The notes: generated by a model from the sequence alone, not told the origin. A DNA stretch of 64,000 bases from Ignavibacteria bacterium (GCA_017303675.1 JAFLBX010000002.1:1397075-1461074); one strand, 5' to 3'; counted from the stretch's first letter, positions 1-9,517 are shown. Made by a program: numbers and translations.

Positions 1-1187
1 ACAAACGGAAATTTCTGCAGTGTTGTAATAATTATAGGTATAGCATTTTTAAGTGCCTCACCGAGCTGAGATGAACTTTCATCAATTTTTTTAACTACAC
101 CATCTTTATGGTCAAACTGATAAATGGTATTTTGTAGTTGTCTATCCAGAACCTTACGATCTGTTATTACAATTACAGAATCAAATATCTTATTATTGTT
201 ACTATCATGTAAAGTTGATAGATGATGAGTTAACCAGGCTATAGAGTTACTTTTTCCGCTTCCGGCAGAGTGTTCAATAAGGTAATTTTTACCTGAATTA
301 TTTAATTTTACGTCATTAATCAGTTTTCTTACAACATCTAATTGGTGATACCGGGGGAATATTAAAGCTTCTTTTTTTCTTATTTCATTCCCAAATTTAA
401 ATTCTTCAACTTGTAAATGGAGGTAGCGTCCTAAAATATCCATTAAACTATCTTTTACTAAAACATATTCCCAAAGATATGAAGTCTTATAACCATTTGG
501 ATTTGGGGGATTACCTGCGCCATTTTCAAAACCTAAATTAAATGGAAGGTATTTAGTTCTATTCCCATCAATTTTTGTTGTCATAAATACTTTATCAGTG
601 TCTATGACAAAGTGGACTAATGCTCTTTTTTTAAATTGAAACAATAATTCATTTGCACTTCTTGAAGCTTTATATTGCTTTTTTGCATCTTCTACATTTT
701 GACCTGTAAATTGATTTTTAAGTTCTGCTGTTATTACTGGCAAGCCGTTTAAACATATCAAAAGATCAATTGAATTTTGATTTGATGAGCTATATTTAAC
801 CTGTCTTGTAACTGTAAGCTGATTTAATGAATACAATATTTCTGTATCGGGATTTAGTGTTGTTTCCGGTTTGAAGAAAGCCATTTGAAATTTTATGCCG
901 TAATCAGTAAAGCCATATCTTAAAACTGAAATCGTTCCATTAAGTTCAAGCTCTTTGCATAATCTTTGAATTAATTTATCTTCAACATCATCACCGTGTA
1001 TATCAGATATTCTTTCCCATTGCTTGGGCTGTGAAGACTTTATAAAATCAATAATTCTATTTTTATCTAAGGCAAGTTCCTTATTAAAATCATCCGTATT
1101 TCCTTTAAAATAACCACCGTTTTCAATTAAGCTATTTTCTATAGCTTCTTCAAATGCTTTTTCAGTATGTATTTGGGTATTAACCAT
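1..1187 (-). CDS. hsdR: Type I restriction enzyme R subunit (HsdR), N-terminal part
   Basis: The gene starts at an ATG at 1187 and runs off the left edge, so the stop is missing. About 395 residues are visible. The N-terminal half fits the HsdR nuclease domain, with a stretch reading PVITAELKN (E and K of the PD-(D/E)XK core) near residue 180. It is followed by a Walker A motif, HSAGSGKSNS, encoded near 245-278, which opens the SF2 DNA-translocase motor. HsdR supplies ATP-driven translocation and cleavage to the HsdM-HsdS methylase. It is the last visible gene of a tightly packed minus-strand operon and begins 14 bases after the preceding stop. The motor's later motifs and the C-terminal HsdM-binding helices lie outside the window. 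Confidence 0.93.
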   Translation of the reverse strand, partial: MVNTQIHTEKAFEEAIENSLIENGGYFKGNTDDFNKELALDKNRIIDFIKSSQPKQWERISDIHGDDVEDKLIQRLCKELELNGTISVLRYGFTDYGIKFQMAFFKPETTLNPDTEILYSLNQLTVTRQVKYSSSNQNSIDLLICLNGLPVITAELKNQFTGQNVEDAKKQYKASRSANELLFQFKKRALVHFVIDTDKVFMTTKIDGNRTKYLPFNLGFENGAGNPPNPNGYKTSYLWEYVLVKDSLMDILGRYLHLQVEEFKFGNEIRKKEALIFPRYHQLDVVRKLINDVKLNNSGKNYLIEHSAGSGKSNSIAWLTHHLSTLHDSNNNKIFDSVIVITDRKVLDRQLQNTIYQFDHKDGVVKKIDESSSQLGEALKNAIPIIITTLQKFPF

Positions 1188-1201
1188 TACATTTATTTAT
1201 C

Positions 1202-2044
1202 TTAATTATTTTCCTCAAAATTTAATCTTGCTTTTGCATTAAAACTTTTATCTGTTGGATACCACAAATAGCTATTATCAATTGTTGAATCCGATAAATA
1301 ATCTAAAAGATTTGAAATAAAATAGGAAAACGAAAGGTTTTTAAGTTCAAATATATAACCGTTTCTTGTATTTTGATTTATTCGATCAAGGCTCATCGGG
1401 TGAACAAATTTATAAAATTTGTTTTTGTTGAAACTTATATGATTTACACAATAATATTCATAATTTTCATTATCTTGCAGATTAATTGATTCTGATAAAA
1501 TGTAATTTTTTAATACTTCATAATCTGTTGTTTTTTCATAACCTGTGTAAGAAAAAATACCATTGAATAATTTACTGTCAATTTTTTCTTGAGTTGTGAC
1601 AGTGTTTATCAAATACTTTTTCTCAAGTGCTTTCATTTTGGCATCATAAACAAATTTTCCAATTTTGTTCATTCTATGAATAATTTTTCTGTTTTTTTGA
1701 TTTTTCAAATTTGCCTTCACTTCAATTATAGCCTTTACGGAATCTGGCGTTACAATTGCAAAATCCCCTTCTTTGAACATTGTTGGATATGAGTTATCAT
1801 AAACTATAATATCAATTTGCGGTGAAGGTTCGTGCTTTCCTCTTTCATCTGTTTGTCTAACAACGAAACCTGAAACTATAGAATATTTCTCCGGTAAGAA
1901 TCTTTTGATAACTGTTTTTAAGATCGCTTCTTTATATTTCCCTTCTTCACCCCAATGATCAATTAGATTTCTAACTCGATCCTTAATAGCTATAAGTTCA
2001 TGGGTAGTTGTTAAATGAAATTTATTAGTATCCTTAATTGACAT
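1202..2044 (-). CDS. DUF6602-like protein with PD-(D/E)XK-type core, inside hsd operon
   Basis: This 280-residue soluble protein resembles the DUF6602 family by overall pattern; I recall the family from defence loci but could not run a search. Residues 70-110 read QIDIIVYD, then after a gap AIIEVKANL. That gives an Asp followed by E-x-K on beta strands, the arrangement of a PD-(D/E)XK nuclease core. Its ATG overlaps the end of hsdS by 11 bases, which suggests translational coupling, and hsdR follows 14 bases later. Being locked into the hsd transcript suggests a defence accessory role, but whether it cuts DNA is unknown. An inactive nuclease fold used for DNA binding is an alternative. Confidence 0.72.
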   Translation of the reverse strand: MSIKDTNKFHLTTTHELIAIKDRVRNLIDHWGEEGKYKEAILKTVIKRFLPEKYSIVSGFVVRQTDERGKHEPSPQIDIIVYDNSYPTMFKEGDFAIVTPDSVKAIIEVKANLKNQKNRKIIHRMNKIGKFVYDAKMKALEKKYLINTVTTQEKIDSKLFNGIFSYTGYEKTTDYEVLKNYILSESINLQDNENYEYYCVNHISFNKNKFYKFVHPMSLDRINQNTRNGYIFELKNLSFSYFISNLLDYLSDSTIDNSYLWYPTDKSFNAKARLNFEENN

Positions 2045-3389
2045 TGTTTCCTCTCACATCAATTTTACCTGTTACTGCTTCTGAAATTAACGCATCCCGG
2101 TATTCTTGCAATAATTCTATTTCGTTTTCTATCTTTGAAATAGTTGTAGAATTAAACACAATCTTTTTTTCAATAAATGTTACAATTTCTGTTTGTTCTT
2201 CAATTGGAGGTAAAGGTATAGGATAATTCCCAATTTCTTCTTGTGCCATAGTAGGTATTGTACTGCCACTATTGCTTAGTGTAAACTGATTTTGAATAAA
2301 ATCAGAAGCTATATAATAAAATAAGAATTTATTTAAACACTTTATATTTTTAAAAACTGCAATTTGTGGATTTATTGTTAATGGGTATTCAACATTTTGA
2401 ACATAAGCAACTTTTCCAATGGTGGAACCTGTTTTTACCAAAAGTATATCATTTTCAAAAATTTTAATTTCTTCCGATTCATTATATTTATCCCAGCTCA
2501 AATAAGTACATTTTGTTAAGTCTAAATATCCTTTAATCATGTTACTTGGACTTATTGTAATTGCACCTTCTTTTTCAGCAACTATGTCATCAATAGTGTA
2601 ACCCCTATAACCAATTCTACCAAATATTTTTGAAACTCTTTTAACTTTATTAACCACCCAATGGTCCGGTATTTTCCCAAGCCATTCAATACCTGAATCA
2701 TTCAATTTTACATCTTTATTTAACCCTTTAGTTATAGCTTGATTAACAATTGCAGTTTTTTCTTCCTGTAATATTTCAATAAGTCTTTCTTTTTTTGTTA
2801 TTAATTCGTCAATTAGTGCTGTTTTATAATTAAGGAAGTCAGTGATACTCTGTTGTTCTTGAAGAGAAGGTAAAATAGAGATAACATTCTTAAAAGAATC
2901 TACACCTAAACCAAATCGTGTGACTCCATTAGCTTGGCTTTCAAAATAAGCGTTCATTATATCTGTTTGAAATAATCTAAACAAATATTTACCTAATATG
3001 TGTGCTTTGTTAGTCCTAATTTGGCATAAATGATAACCGCATAATAAATTCTCAATTTCTTCCTCTACAAACGCAGGATTTCCAATGTCATCAGGAGTTT
3101 CAGAATCTTTTGTAATTAAAACGTCTCCTAATTTTGTAGAATATTTTTCAATTTCACTGATTGAAGCAGTTGCAATCATAAAAGGTATTTTGCTGTTTAT
3201 AAAATCATTTTTATAAACATCAACGTAGTTACACAATAAAACTTCAATTTCATCAGGTTTAGACAATTTGTCAACATTGCTCGGTTGTATTTTGGAAACA
3301 AATTTTAATTTCTTAGATCCCCAATTCTTGGGAATATTTGCAACCCAGGGAATATTTGTTGGCTTATATTTTGGGTATGGTCTATACAT
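2034..3389 (-). CDS. hsdS: Type I restriction specificity subunit (HsdS)
   Basis: HsdS selects the DNA target for the type I complex. The protein has the usual two-fold layout: a target-recognition domain (about residues 10-180), a helical spacer ending near ITKKERLIEILQEEKTAIV, a second recognition domain opening with GIEWLGKIPDHW, and a second spacer near ENEIELLQEYRDALISEAV. I chose the ATG at 3389 over the upstream TTG at 3398 because the AGGA sequence sits too close to the TTG. Either start overlaps the upstream stop. The length, about 451 residues, is normal for a two-domain HsdS, so recognition of a bipartite target is expected. The recognition domains cannot be matched to a sequence by eye. 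Confidence 0.93.
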   Translation of the reverse strand: MYRPYPKYKPTNIPWVANIPKNWGSKKLKFVSKIQPSNVDKLSKPDEIEVLLCNYVDVYKNDFINSKIPFMIATASISEIEKYSTKLGDVLITKDSETPDDIGNPAFVEEEIENLLCGYHLCQIRTNKAHILGKYLFRLFQTDIMNAYFESQANGVTRFGLGVDSFKNVISILPSLQEQQSITDFLNYKTALIDELITKKERLIEILQEEKTAIVNQAITKGLNKDVKLNDSGIEWLGKIPDHWVVNKVKRVSKIFGRIGYRGYTIDDIVAEKEGAITISPSNMIKGYLDLTKCTYLSWDKYNESEEIKIFENDILLVKTGSTIGKVAYVQNVEYPLTINPQIAVFKNIKCLNKFLFYYIASDFIQNQFTLSNSGSTIPTMAQEEIGNYPIPLPPIEEQTEIVTFIEKKIVFNSTTISKIENEIELLQEYRDALISEAVTGKIDVRGNNVN

Positions 3390-4899
3390 ATCGAACAAAT
3401 CCTAAAAGAGAATTGATGAATCTATTCTTGTCAAATTCTTCAAGTTGAAAATTGCTTAGTTTTTTCAATCTTATAACACATTTATCTTTTGTATGTTCAA
3501 TTTTGCAAGATAGCAACGATTTTATAAACGATTCAGCAAAAGATTTTCCATATAGATTACCGTGATTTACTAAATTATCAATATAGTTCCAAAACGAATT
3601 CTCTTGAACAAGGGAATGAACTTTCAAAATGTCATTCTGTATGTCATAAAATGGGTCAATAGGGATTTTATATGTATTTAAATATCCGAATACATAATTA
3701 TATTTGTTTGACGAAGTTTCAATTAATGCTTGATGGATGAAAAATCTTTTTTGATTCATTGGTATACGCATAGAAGTAGCAATACCAATTGAATCCTTAA
3801 TATCCAGTAATAATAAATCGGCCATTTCTTTTAATTCGTTACTCTCAGCAATCCCATGTGCCATCTTATTTCTTAAAATTCTAAATGCAAAGGAATAGTA
3901 TTCGTAATGTAATTCATAAGATAATTTGTATTGCAAAAAATCCAATTTCTCTTTCAGACCCATACCTAATAATTCATTTTCAGTGATATCAAAGAGAGAA
4001 CAAATTTCATGAAGAATACCTTCGATAATAAAAATACTTAAACCACCAGATACAATCTTGCTGTCGTTTTCATATGCAATAATGCATTGTTCCAGTATTT
4101 CTTTTTTCTTAGCTACTATGTGATTTTTGTCATACAATAACCTTATGTTATCAATAATGTCATTATTTTCAATATATTCTTTTAAGGCTTTTTGGAAAGC
4201 AGGTTTATCTTTATCATATATCCTTTCCATTTCTTCTTTTTCATCAGGTATTAAATCCATAAATTTATTTGATATCATATTAGGATAAGATACATCATAA
4301 TTTTTAGAACCCAATAGGGCATATTCATATTGTAAAGTATTCCATAAACCTATTCCTAATCCTGCACTGCATTCACTAATAACGTAATCATATATACCTT
4401 TTTTAAGAAACTCAATTAATTCAATTCTTGCATCCTTATTCAAATTAGAGTAAAAAGTCAATAATGGAACTTTTTTCTGATAAACTTCTTGATTTTTTAA
4501 CTTTATGATTGTATCAATTTCTTCATTGATTTTGGCAATTCTATCATCAATTTCTTGTATATGTTGAGTTGCACTTATATACGTATCAAGCAATTTTTGT
4601 TTTGGCTCTTGTTTTAATTGAAAATAAATGTCAACAATGTATTTGTAAAATCCTTCTTCATTATCAGGAACTTCTTTATCATTGGATTTTGAATCTTCAA
4701 TGAAAGTTTTTCTTATTTTATCAAAGTCACTTACCCAAAGATCTATTGATAGTACTTTATTGAGAAATGATTTTCCTAATTGTTGGAAGTTTGCAGTAAA
4801 TATTTGTTTGCTATCATAAAATTCAGCAGTAAGGTCATTAATCTCCTTCATTTTAAGATTACTAAGATCTATTTTTTTATTGTTAGCCAAGTTAGTCAA
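3382..4899 (-). CDS. HEPN-motif protein between hsdM and hsdS
   Basis: This is a 505-residue, mostly helical soluble protein with no signal peptide or membrane segment. Residues 343-349 read RNKMAHG. This is the R-x4-H signature, with Asn after the Arg, found in HEPN ribonucleases, and it also fits the RNxxxHG motif described for DUF4209. No Walker A motif is visible, unlike the PrrC and RloC anticodon nucleases. I kept the TTG start at 4899 because AAAGGAAA lies a few bases upstream; this start overlaps the hsdM stop by 8 bases. The 3' end overlaps hsdS. Translation is therefore probably coupled to both, pointing to a role with the restriction complex, for instance as a toxin held in check by it. 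Function is unproven. Confidence 0.75.
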   Translation of the reverse strand: MTNLANNKKIDLSNLKMKEINDLTAEFYDSKQIFTANFQQLGKSFLNKVLSIDLWVSDFDKIRKTFIEDSKSNDKEVPDNEEGFYKYIVDIYFQLKQEPKQKLLDTYISATQHIQEIDDRIAKINEEIDTIIKLKNQEVYQKKVPLLTFYSNLNKDARIELIEFLKKGIYDYVISECSAGLGIGLWNTLQYEYALLGSKNYDVSYPNMISNKFMDLIPDEKEEMERIYDKDKPAFQKALKEYIENNDIIDNIRLLYDKNHIVAKKKEILEQCIIAYENDSKIVSGGLSIFIIEGILHEICSLFDITENELLGMGLKEKLDFLQYKLSYELHYEYYSFAFRILRNKMAHGIAESNELKEMADLLLLDIKDSIGIATSMRIPMNQKRFFIHQALIETSSNKYNYVFGYLNTYKIPIDPFYDIQNDILKVHSLVQENSFWNYIDNLVNHGNLYGKSFAESFIKSLLSCKIEHTKDKCVIRLKKLSNFQLEEFDKNRFINSLLGFVRYV

Positions 4900-6895
4900 T
4901 AATTTCCTTTATCATTCCTTCAGTTTCATTCTCCAGCTTTATAATATCAGCTCTAATCTCAACAAGTGAACGCAATGGCTGATATTTATAAAAATACCGG
5001 GTAAAATTTATTTCATAGCCTATTTTAGTTTTTGTATGGTCTATCCAGGCATCAGGCACATGGGGCAATACTTCTGCTTCAAAGTATCTTTGTATGTTAT
5101 CTTTTAACGGTATGTTTTCATAATCTCTTAAATCCGGGTCAGGCTCAGGGTTCCCGTCTTTATCAGTGCAAATATCCGCCGTTTCATCTTTTTCTGATAA
5201 AGCATTTAATATGGCTTTTATGACTTGCCCGGTAAGTTTGATGTTTGCTTGTTCAAAAACCTCGTTCAATGTTTTAACAAATTTTTCCCTATTTTTAAAT
5301 AATTTATCTTCCGGTATTAACTTAATTGCTTTTATGATATCATACTGTAATTTTTTGCCTTCTTCTGTTACTTTAATTTCAAACTTTTTACCCTTAAAAC
5401 CTAATTTAAGATGATCAAAGGCAGTTTGCATCCATAATTTGTCGATTCTCTCCTGAGTTGTTTGAAAATTCAGCCTTAAAGGTCTTTCAACTGTTATCCT
5501 GTGGTAACCAAAATCAGTATTATCAAATATCTTACAATATTCAGCTTCTTCAAAATCAGTATATAAATTTACAATTTCACTTATATGTTCATTTGATATT
5601 TCATTCCTTTTATTACCTAAACTCCGTGTCATTTTCTTAAAGAATGAGACTGCATTAATCAACTGAACTTTGCCTTTACGTTTTTTGGTTTTCCTGTTTG
5701 TTACAATCCATATATATGTTGAAATACCTGTATTATAAAAAAGCTGGTCAGGTAGTGCAATAATTGTTTCAAGCATATCATTTTCAATAACCCATTTCCT
5801 TATATCACTCTCACCGCTTCCGGCAGAACCTGTAAATAAAGGTGAACCGTTAAAAACTATTCCCATTCTTGTACCGCCGTTTGAAGGCTTCATTTTGCTT
5901 ACCATGTGTAGTAGGAAAAGCAATGAACCATCATTTATACGAGGTAAGCCTGCTCCAAATCTTCCGCCAAAACCTTTATCTTCATGTTCAGCTTTAATCT
6001 CATCAGCAACTTTTTTCCATTCAACTCCGTATGGTGGATTTGAAAGCATATAATCAAATTTTTCCGTTGGTAGCCCATCTTTAGTAAAACTGTTTCCGTA
6101 TTTTATATTATCCGCATTTTGTCCTTTAATAAGTATATCTGACTTACAGATTGCGAATGATTCATCATTTAATTCCTGTCCAAAAAGCTCCATGTGTGCC
6201 TTCGGATTAAGCTCTTTTATATATTCTTCAGCTATTGAAAGCATTCCGCCGGTTCCACAGGCAGGGTCATATATGGTCTTAACGATACCAGGTTTTGTCA
6301 AAACATCACTATCTTCTACGAAAAGGACATCCACCATTAATCTAATAACTTCACGCGGTGTAAAATGCTCACCTGCTGTTTCATTTGAAAGTTCAGCAAA
6401 TTTTCTTATTAACTCTTCAAAAATATAACCCATAGTTAAGTTTGAAATAATATCAGGGTGTAAGTTAATTTCCTGAAACTTTTTAATTACTTTATATAAA
6501 AGGTTTGCTTCATCTAGTTTCTTTATTTGGTCTTCAAATTTGAAATATTTAATAATATCTCTTGCTGATTTTGAAAATCCGTTGATAAAATTGCGCAGAT
6601 TAGCAGCTATATGATTAGGGTCATCAACAAGTTTTGAGAAATTATACAGGCTATGATTATGAAAATTATAACCTGCCTCACGATTCAAAATTCTGTCCAG
6701 AATTTCTTCTTTTTGTTTACCTAAAGATTTTAATTTTTTTAAAACCTTTTCTTTTTTTGGTTCAAGTACACAATCTAAACGCCTTAAAACTGTTAGAGGT
6801 AATATAACCTTCCCATATTCAGCTTGTTTATAGTCACCCCTTAAAAGGTCAGCCACACTCCATATAAAATTTGCAGTTTCCCGGAAGTTATTCAT
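4892..6895 (-). CDS. hsdM: Type I DNA methyltransferase subunit (HsdM)
   Basis: HsdM transfers a methyl group from S-adenosylmethionine to adenine N6 within the site chosen by HsdS. An N-terminal helical HsdM_N domain (about residues 5-150) precedes the methylase fold. The AdoMet-binding motif reads DPACGTGG near residue 208 and the catalytic motif reads NPPYG near residue 285. GEHFTPREVIRLM, typical of the family, precedes them. The length of 667 residues is somewhat longer than the common 500-550, with an extended C-terminal region. It heads the hsd gene group, and 41 bases separate it from an upstream lipoprotein gene on the same strand. Both catalytic motifs are intact, so an active methylase is expected. 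Confidence 0.95.
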   Translation of the reverse strand: MNNFRETANFIWSVADLLRGDYKQAEYGKVILPLTVLRRLDCVLEPKKEKVLKKLKSLGKQKEEILDRILNREAGYNFHNHSLYNFSKLVDDPNHIAANLRNFINGFSKSARDIIKYFKFEDQIKKLDEANLLYKVIKKFQEINLHPDIISNLTMGYIFEELIRKFAELSNETAGEHFTPREVIRLMVDVLFVEDSDVLTKPGIVKTIYDPACGTGGMLSIAEEYIKELNPKAHMELFGQELNDESFAICKSDILIKGQNADNIKYGNSFTKDGLPTEKFDYMLSNPPYGVEWKKVADEIKAEHEDKGFGGRFGAGLPRINDGSLLFLLHMVSKMKPSNGGTRMGIVFNGSPLFTGSAGSGESDIRKWVIENDMLETIIALPDQLFYNTGISTYIWIVTNRKTKKRKGKVQLINAVSFFKKMTRSLGNKRNEISNEHISEIVNLYTDFEEAEYCKIFDNTDFGYHRITVERPLRLNFQTTQERIDKLWMQTAFDHLKLGFKGKKFEIKVTEEGKKLQYDIIKAIKLIPEDKLFKNREKFVKTLNEVFEQANIKLTGQVIKAILNALSEKDETADICTDKDGNPEPDPDLRDYENIPLKDNIQRYFEAEVLPHVPDAWIDHTKTKIGYEINFTRYFYKYQPLRSLVEIRADIIKLENETEGMIKEIID

Positions 6896-6936
6896 AAAAT
6901 CATATTCTTTATTTGAATTTTATAATTTATCATTGG

Positions 6937-7704
6937 TTACCACTTATCAATTGAAAAATTCACTTTATTGGGTTTAGTCCAGTATATTAATCCGTCTTGC
7001 ATCAATTTAGATAACTGAGACCAAGGCCATCTTTGCGCTGAAGGATCAGCTTCATCTCCTATTACTATATATCGATTGAAAGGGTTTAGATCTGAAATGT
7101 TAACGGTTATTGTATAACTATCCAGATATGGATTTATTCCTAAATCATTTTGCAACAATGTAAATAAAGTATCATCTGAGGTTTTTGCGTTTATTCTAAA
7201 ATAATTCCATTGTGTTGCGTTTTCTGATTGATTTACATTCAGTGGTATTCTTCGTTTTTTACCGGTAAACTCTCTAATTTCTTCTTTTAAATCACCTAAC
7301 AATTGTATATATGGGATAATTCTGCCTTTGCAATATTTTGTTCCGCAAGTATCAATTTCACCCAAACTAATCCAGCTTCCCTCTGGTATCTTATCTTTTT
7401 GATTTTTTATCTGATATTCACTCAATTCTTCAATTAGATTTACAGTTAATATATATTCATATACACAACCCGGGTTGCAGTCTCCGCTATAATAATTTTC
7501 TAACATTCTCTCCAAGTTAGGTTTTTCTCCCGGTTTCCATATTATTTGATAATATTTCCAGGTTCTCGAATCCTCAGGGATACCATTGTTAATTTCATCA
7601 GTAGGCAATAATGAGTAGCAGCCAATGAATGATGAAAAGAATAAGTGAAGTAATATGGCTTTATTTATTACGGCAAATTTCAATTCTTTTTTATATATAG
7701 GCAT
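6937..7704 (-). CDS. Hypothetical lipoprotein
   Basis: I do not recognise the family. The N-terminus has a short basic region and a hydrophobic stretch ending in SSFIGC, a plausible lipobox, so it is probably a lipid-anchored envelope protein of about 255 residues. The mature part is polar, with several Cys in DTCGTKYCKG and in SGDCNPGC that could form disulphides or bind metal. I chose the ATG at 7704, preceded by GAGGGA, over the GTG at 7716. It lies 41 bases upstream of hsdM on the same strand with no terminator in between, so it may share the transcript, which would be odd cargo for a restriction operon. Confidence 0.6.
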   Translation of the reverse strand: MPIYKKELKFAVINKAILLHLFFSSFIGCYSLLPTDEINNGIPEDSRTWKYYQIIWKPGEKPNLERMLENYYSGDCNPGCVYEYILTVNLIEELSEYQIKNQKDKIPEGSWISLGEIDTCGTKYCKGRIIPYIQLLGDLKEEIREFTGKKRRIPLNVNQSENATQWNYFRINAKTSDDTLFTLLQNDLGINPYLDSYTITVNISDLNPFNRYIVIGDEADPSAQRWPWSQLSKLMQDGLIYWTKPNKVNFSIDKW

Positions 7705-7805
7705 AGATTCCCTCACAAGGGATTTATGTATATTTTTACTAATTGATTAATTAAAATTAAAATATTTTAATGATAAATAAAAGGTTATAAGAGGAAAGCA
7801 AAAAC

Positions 7806-7833
7806 AAAAAACCTGCTTGGTAGGCAGGTTTTT
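7806..7833 (-). terminator. Rho-independent terminator of the PEGA lipoprotein gene
   Basis: An inverted repeat AACCTGC / GCAGGTT with a 7-base loop is flanked by A and T runs on either side, so it can end minus-strand transcription shortly after the stop at 7856. The run of T after the stem on the minus strand supports that direction. Confidence 0.75.
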
Positions 7834-7855
7834 AAGTTACAAAAGCAGTATTTGA

Positions 7856-8236
7856 TTATTCCGCTTTTTTCAGCACTGCACGATAACTGTCATAATCGAA
7901 ACTATTCCAATTACCAGTTGCTGCATCCACGATAATACCAACCAGACCGGAAAGAATATCGAGAATAAGCCAGCCGGCTCCTAAACCGTAAGTCATTCTT
8001 AGGCTCTTGGTTTTGAATCCGTCTTTGACAAATTCAATTGTGTATTCTTTGCTTTTCTTTAACCTCAAAGTAAGCGGTGTGGTGCCTTCCTCTTTGCCGT
8101 TTACAAGCACAGTGGCGTCTTTTGGCTCACTGCTAAGCTCTACCTCATCATAACTACCGGAAAAGATTGTAGCGCAGCCTTGAAAGGCAAAAACTGACAA
8201 TAGTAATCCAACAATGAAGCTAATTGAATTCTTCAT
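7856..8236 (-). CDS. PEGA-domain lipoprotein
   Basis: This 126-residue protein has a lipoprotein signal peptide ending in FQGCAT. A single PEGA domain follows: VELSSEPKDATVLVNGKEEG, then TPLTLRLKKSKEYTIEFVKDGF, near residues 32-75. PEGA domains are beta-rich modules of cell-surface and envelope proteins, with carbohydrate binding or S-layer association proposed. A hydrophobic segment follows (LGAGWLILDILSGLVGIIVDAATG), typical of short PEGA lipoproteins of Bacteroidota and relatives. TAAGGAGG lies just upstream of the ATG. It is a single-gene unit with its own terminator. Its location between the hsd genes and the integrase suggests it is cargo of the same island, but the protein type is also common in core genomes. 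Confidence 0.8.
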   Translation of the reverse strand: MKNSISFIVGLLLSVFAFQGCATIFSGSYDEVELSSEPKDATVLVNGKEEGTTPLTLRLKKSKEYTIEFVKDGFKTKSLRMTYGLGAGWLILDILSGLVGIIVDAATGNWNSFDYDSYRAVLKKAE

Positions 8237-8380
8237 TTTATACCTCCTTAGATATAATATATTAAGTTTTCCCCGAAATTAGGGTTAAATCTATATCATA
8301 ATGAAACTAAAAATTTAATATTCAAACATACAAAATAAAAATGCTCTATTCATATCATTGAATGATATTAATTTAAATAA

Positions 8381-8407
8381 AAAACCCGTAAATCAATTAC
8401 GGGTTTT
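8381..8407 (-). terminator. Terminator downstream of integrase
   Basis: The inverted repeat AACCCGTAA / TTACGGGTT is followed on the minus strand by a T run and lies 27 bases past the integrase stop. It is a strong Rho-independent terminator for the integrase transcript. Confidence 0.8.
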
Positions 8408-8433
8408 CAGTAACTAAAGTTCACTGCTTTTTC

Positions 8434-9486
8434 TTATGCAATTTTCAAATGTGGAAGTTTATTAACAGCTTCCCTTTTAGCTGTATCAACTATTTTTGCA
8501 TATACCTGCGTGACTCTCACATTACAATGTCCTAATAATTTACTTACAGTAAACAGGTCTACCCCTTGTGATAGTGATAAAGTAGCAAATGTATGTCTGC
8601 TGTTATGGTAAGTGATCTTCTTTGTGATTCCTGCCCTTTTCACCCATTCTTTTACAATTACATTAGCATAATCTTTGCTTAGCAGATCAAATATCTTCCC
8701 GGTTCTCAGTTTATGGATATTCCCGTCCTTAAAATTAAGTAAATCTACTGCAGTTTTTGAAAGCGGAATGTATTCATACCCTTTTGTTTTTTTCTGCCTG
8801 AAATCTATCATATCGTCTTTTACATCTTCCCATTCAAGATTCCTTACATCAGAAATTCGCAATCCGGTGAAACAACTGAATAAGAAGGCTCTTTTTACAT
8901 CATCGTTTCCGCATTTTGTATTAATTAATGTCTCAATTTCGTTGATAGTCAAGTATTCCTTCTTGGTTTCAATCCTCTTTACATTTTCCCTGAAATAGTG
9001 TAAAGGGTTAACCTGAATAAGTTTCTCTCTGTATGCCTTGTTGATACCTGCTTTCAAAGTATTCATATAAACCCATACGGAATTTTGTGATACATATTTC
9101 AGCATATATTTCTGGAATTCAGCAATCCAGCTTTCATTTATCTGCCCAATCTGGATAGAGTTTTTGGTAAATTTCTTTAAGTAATTAAGCGTATTCTTGT
9201 ATACTTTTGAATTTCTACGGTCCCTTTCTTCAGCTATTTTTTGGAAATACTCCACAAAGTTAATTTTTGTCTTATAAGCGGGAATAAACCCATGCTGATA
9301 ACTTTGAAATTCAAGCTCTTTTGTTGCTCTAATCTTATTAGCAAGTTTAAGAACTTCTTTATTGCCTTCTTTGTCTTTGGTCAGTCTCAGGTTTAATGAC
9401 TGACATTGTCTTTTTCCTTCAAAGTAGATATCCAGGTACAAGCTTTGGCTGCCATCTGCAAGTTGCTTCTTTCTTAATTTGATCAT
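8434..9486 (-). CDS. Tyrosine recombinase / integrase (Bacteroidota phage-integrase type)
   Basis: Site-specific recombinase of 350 residues. An N-terminal arm-binding-like segment (1-70) and a SAM-like core-binding domain (about 75-165) precede the catalytic domain. All catalytic residues are visible: R210 in TGLRISD, H294 and R297 in YHNSRHTFA, H320 in LLGH, and the nucleophile Y329 in TQVYAKI. It should be active. The length and arrangement match integrases of conjugative and other integrative elements in Bacteroidota. It sits at the edge of the R-M/lipoprotein block, pointing the same way, with tandem 11-bp repeats just upstream that may be its arm sites or its regulator's operators. The core attachment site was not found. 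Confidence 0.92.
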   Translation of the reverse strand: MIKLRKKQLADGSQSLYLDIYFEGKRQCQSLNLRLTKDKEGNKEVLKLANKIRATKELEFQSYQHGFIPAYKTKINFVEYFQKIAEERDRRNSKVYKNTLNYLKKFTKNSIQIGQINESWIAEFQKYMLKYVSQNSVWVYMNTLKAGINKAYREKLIQVNPLHYFRENVKRIETKKEYLTINEIETLINTKCGNDDVKRAFLFSCFTGLRISDVRNLEWEDVKDDMIDFRQKKTKGYEYIPLSKTAVDLLNFKDGNIHKLRTGKIFDLLSKDYANVIVKEWVKRAGITKKITYHNSRHTFATLSLSQGVDLFTVSKLLGHCNVRVTQVYAKIVDTAKREAVNKLPHLKIA

Positions 9487-9517
9487 GGTCGTTTTATTTA
9501 ATTATTGTAATATTTAT

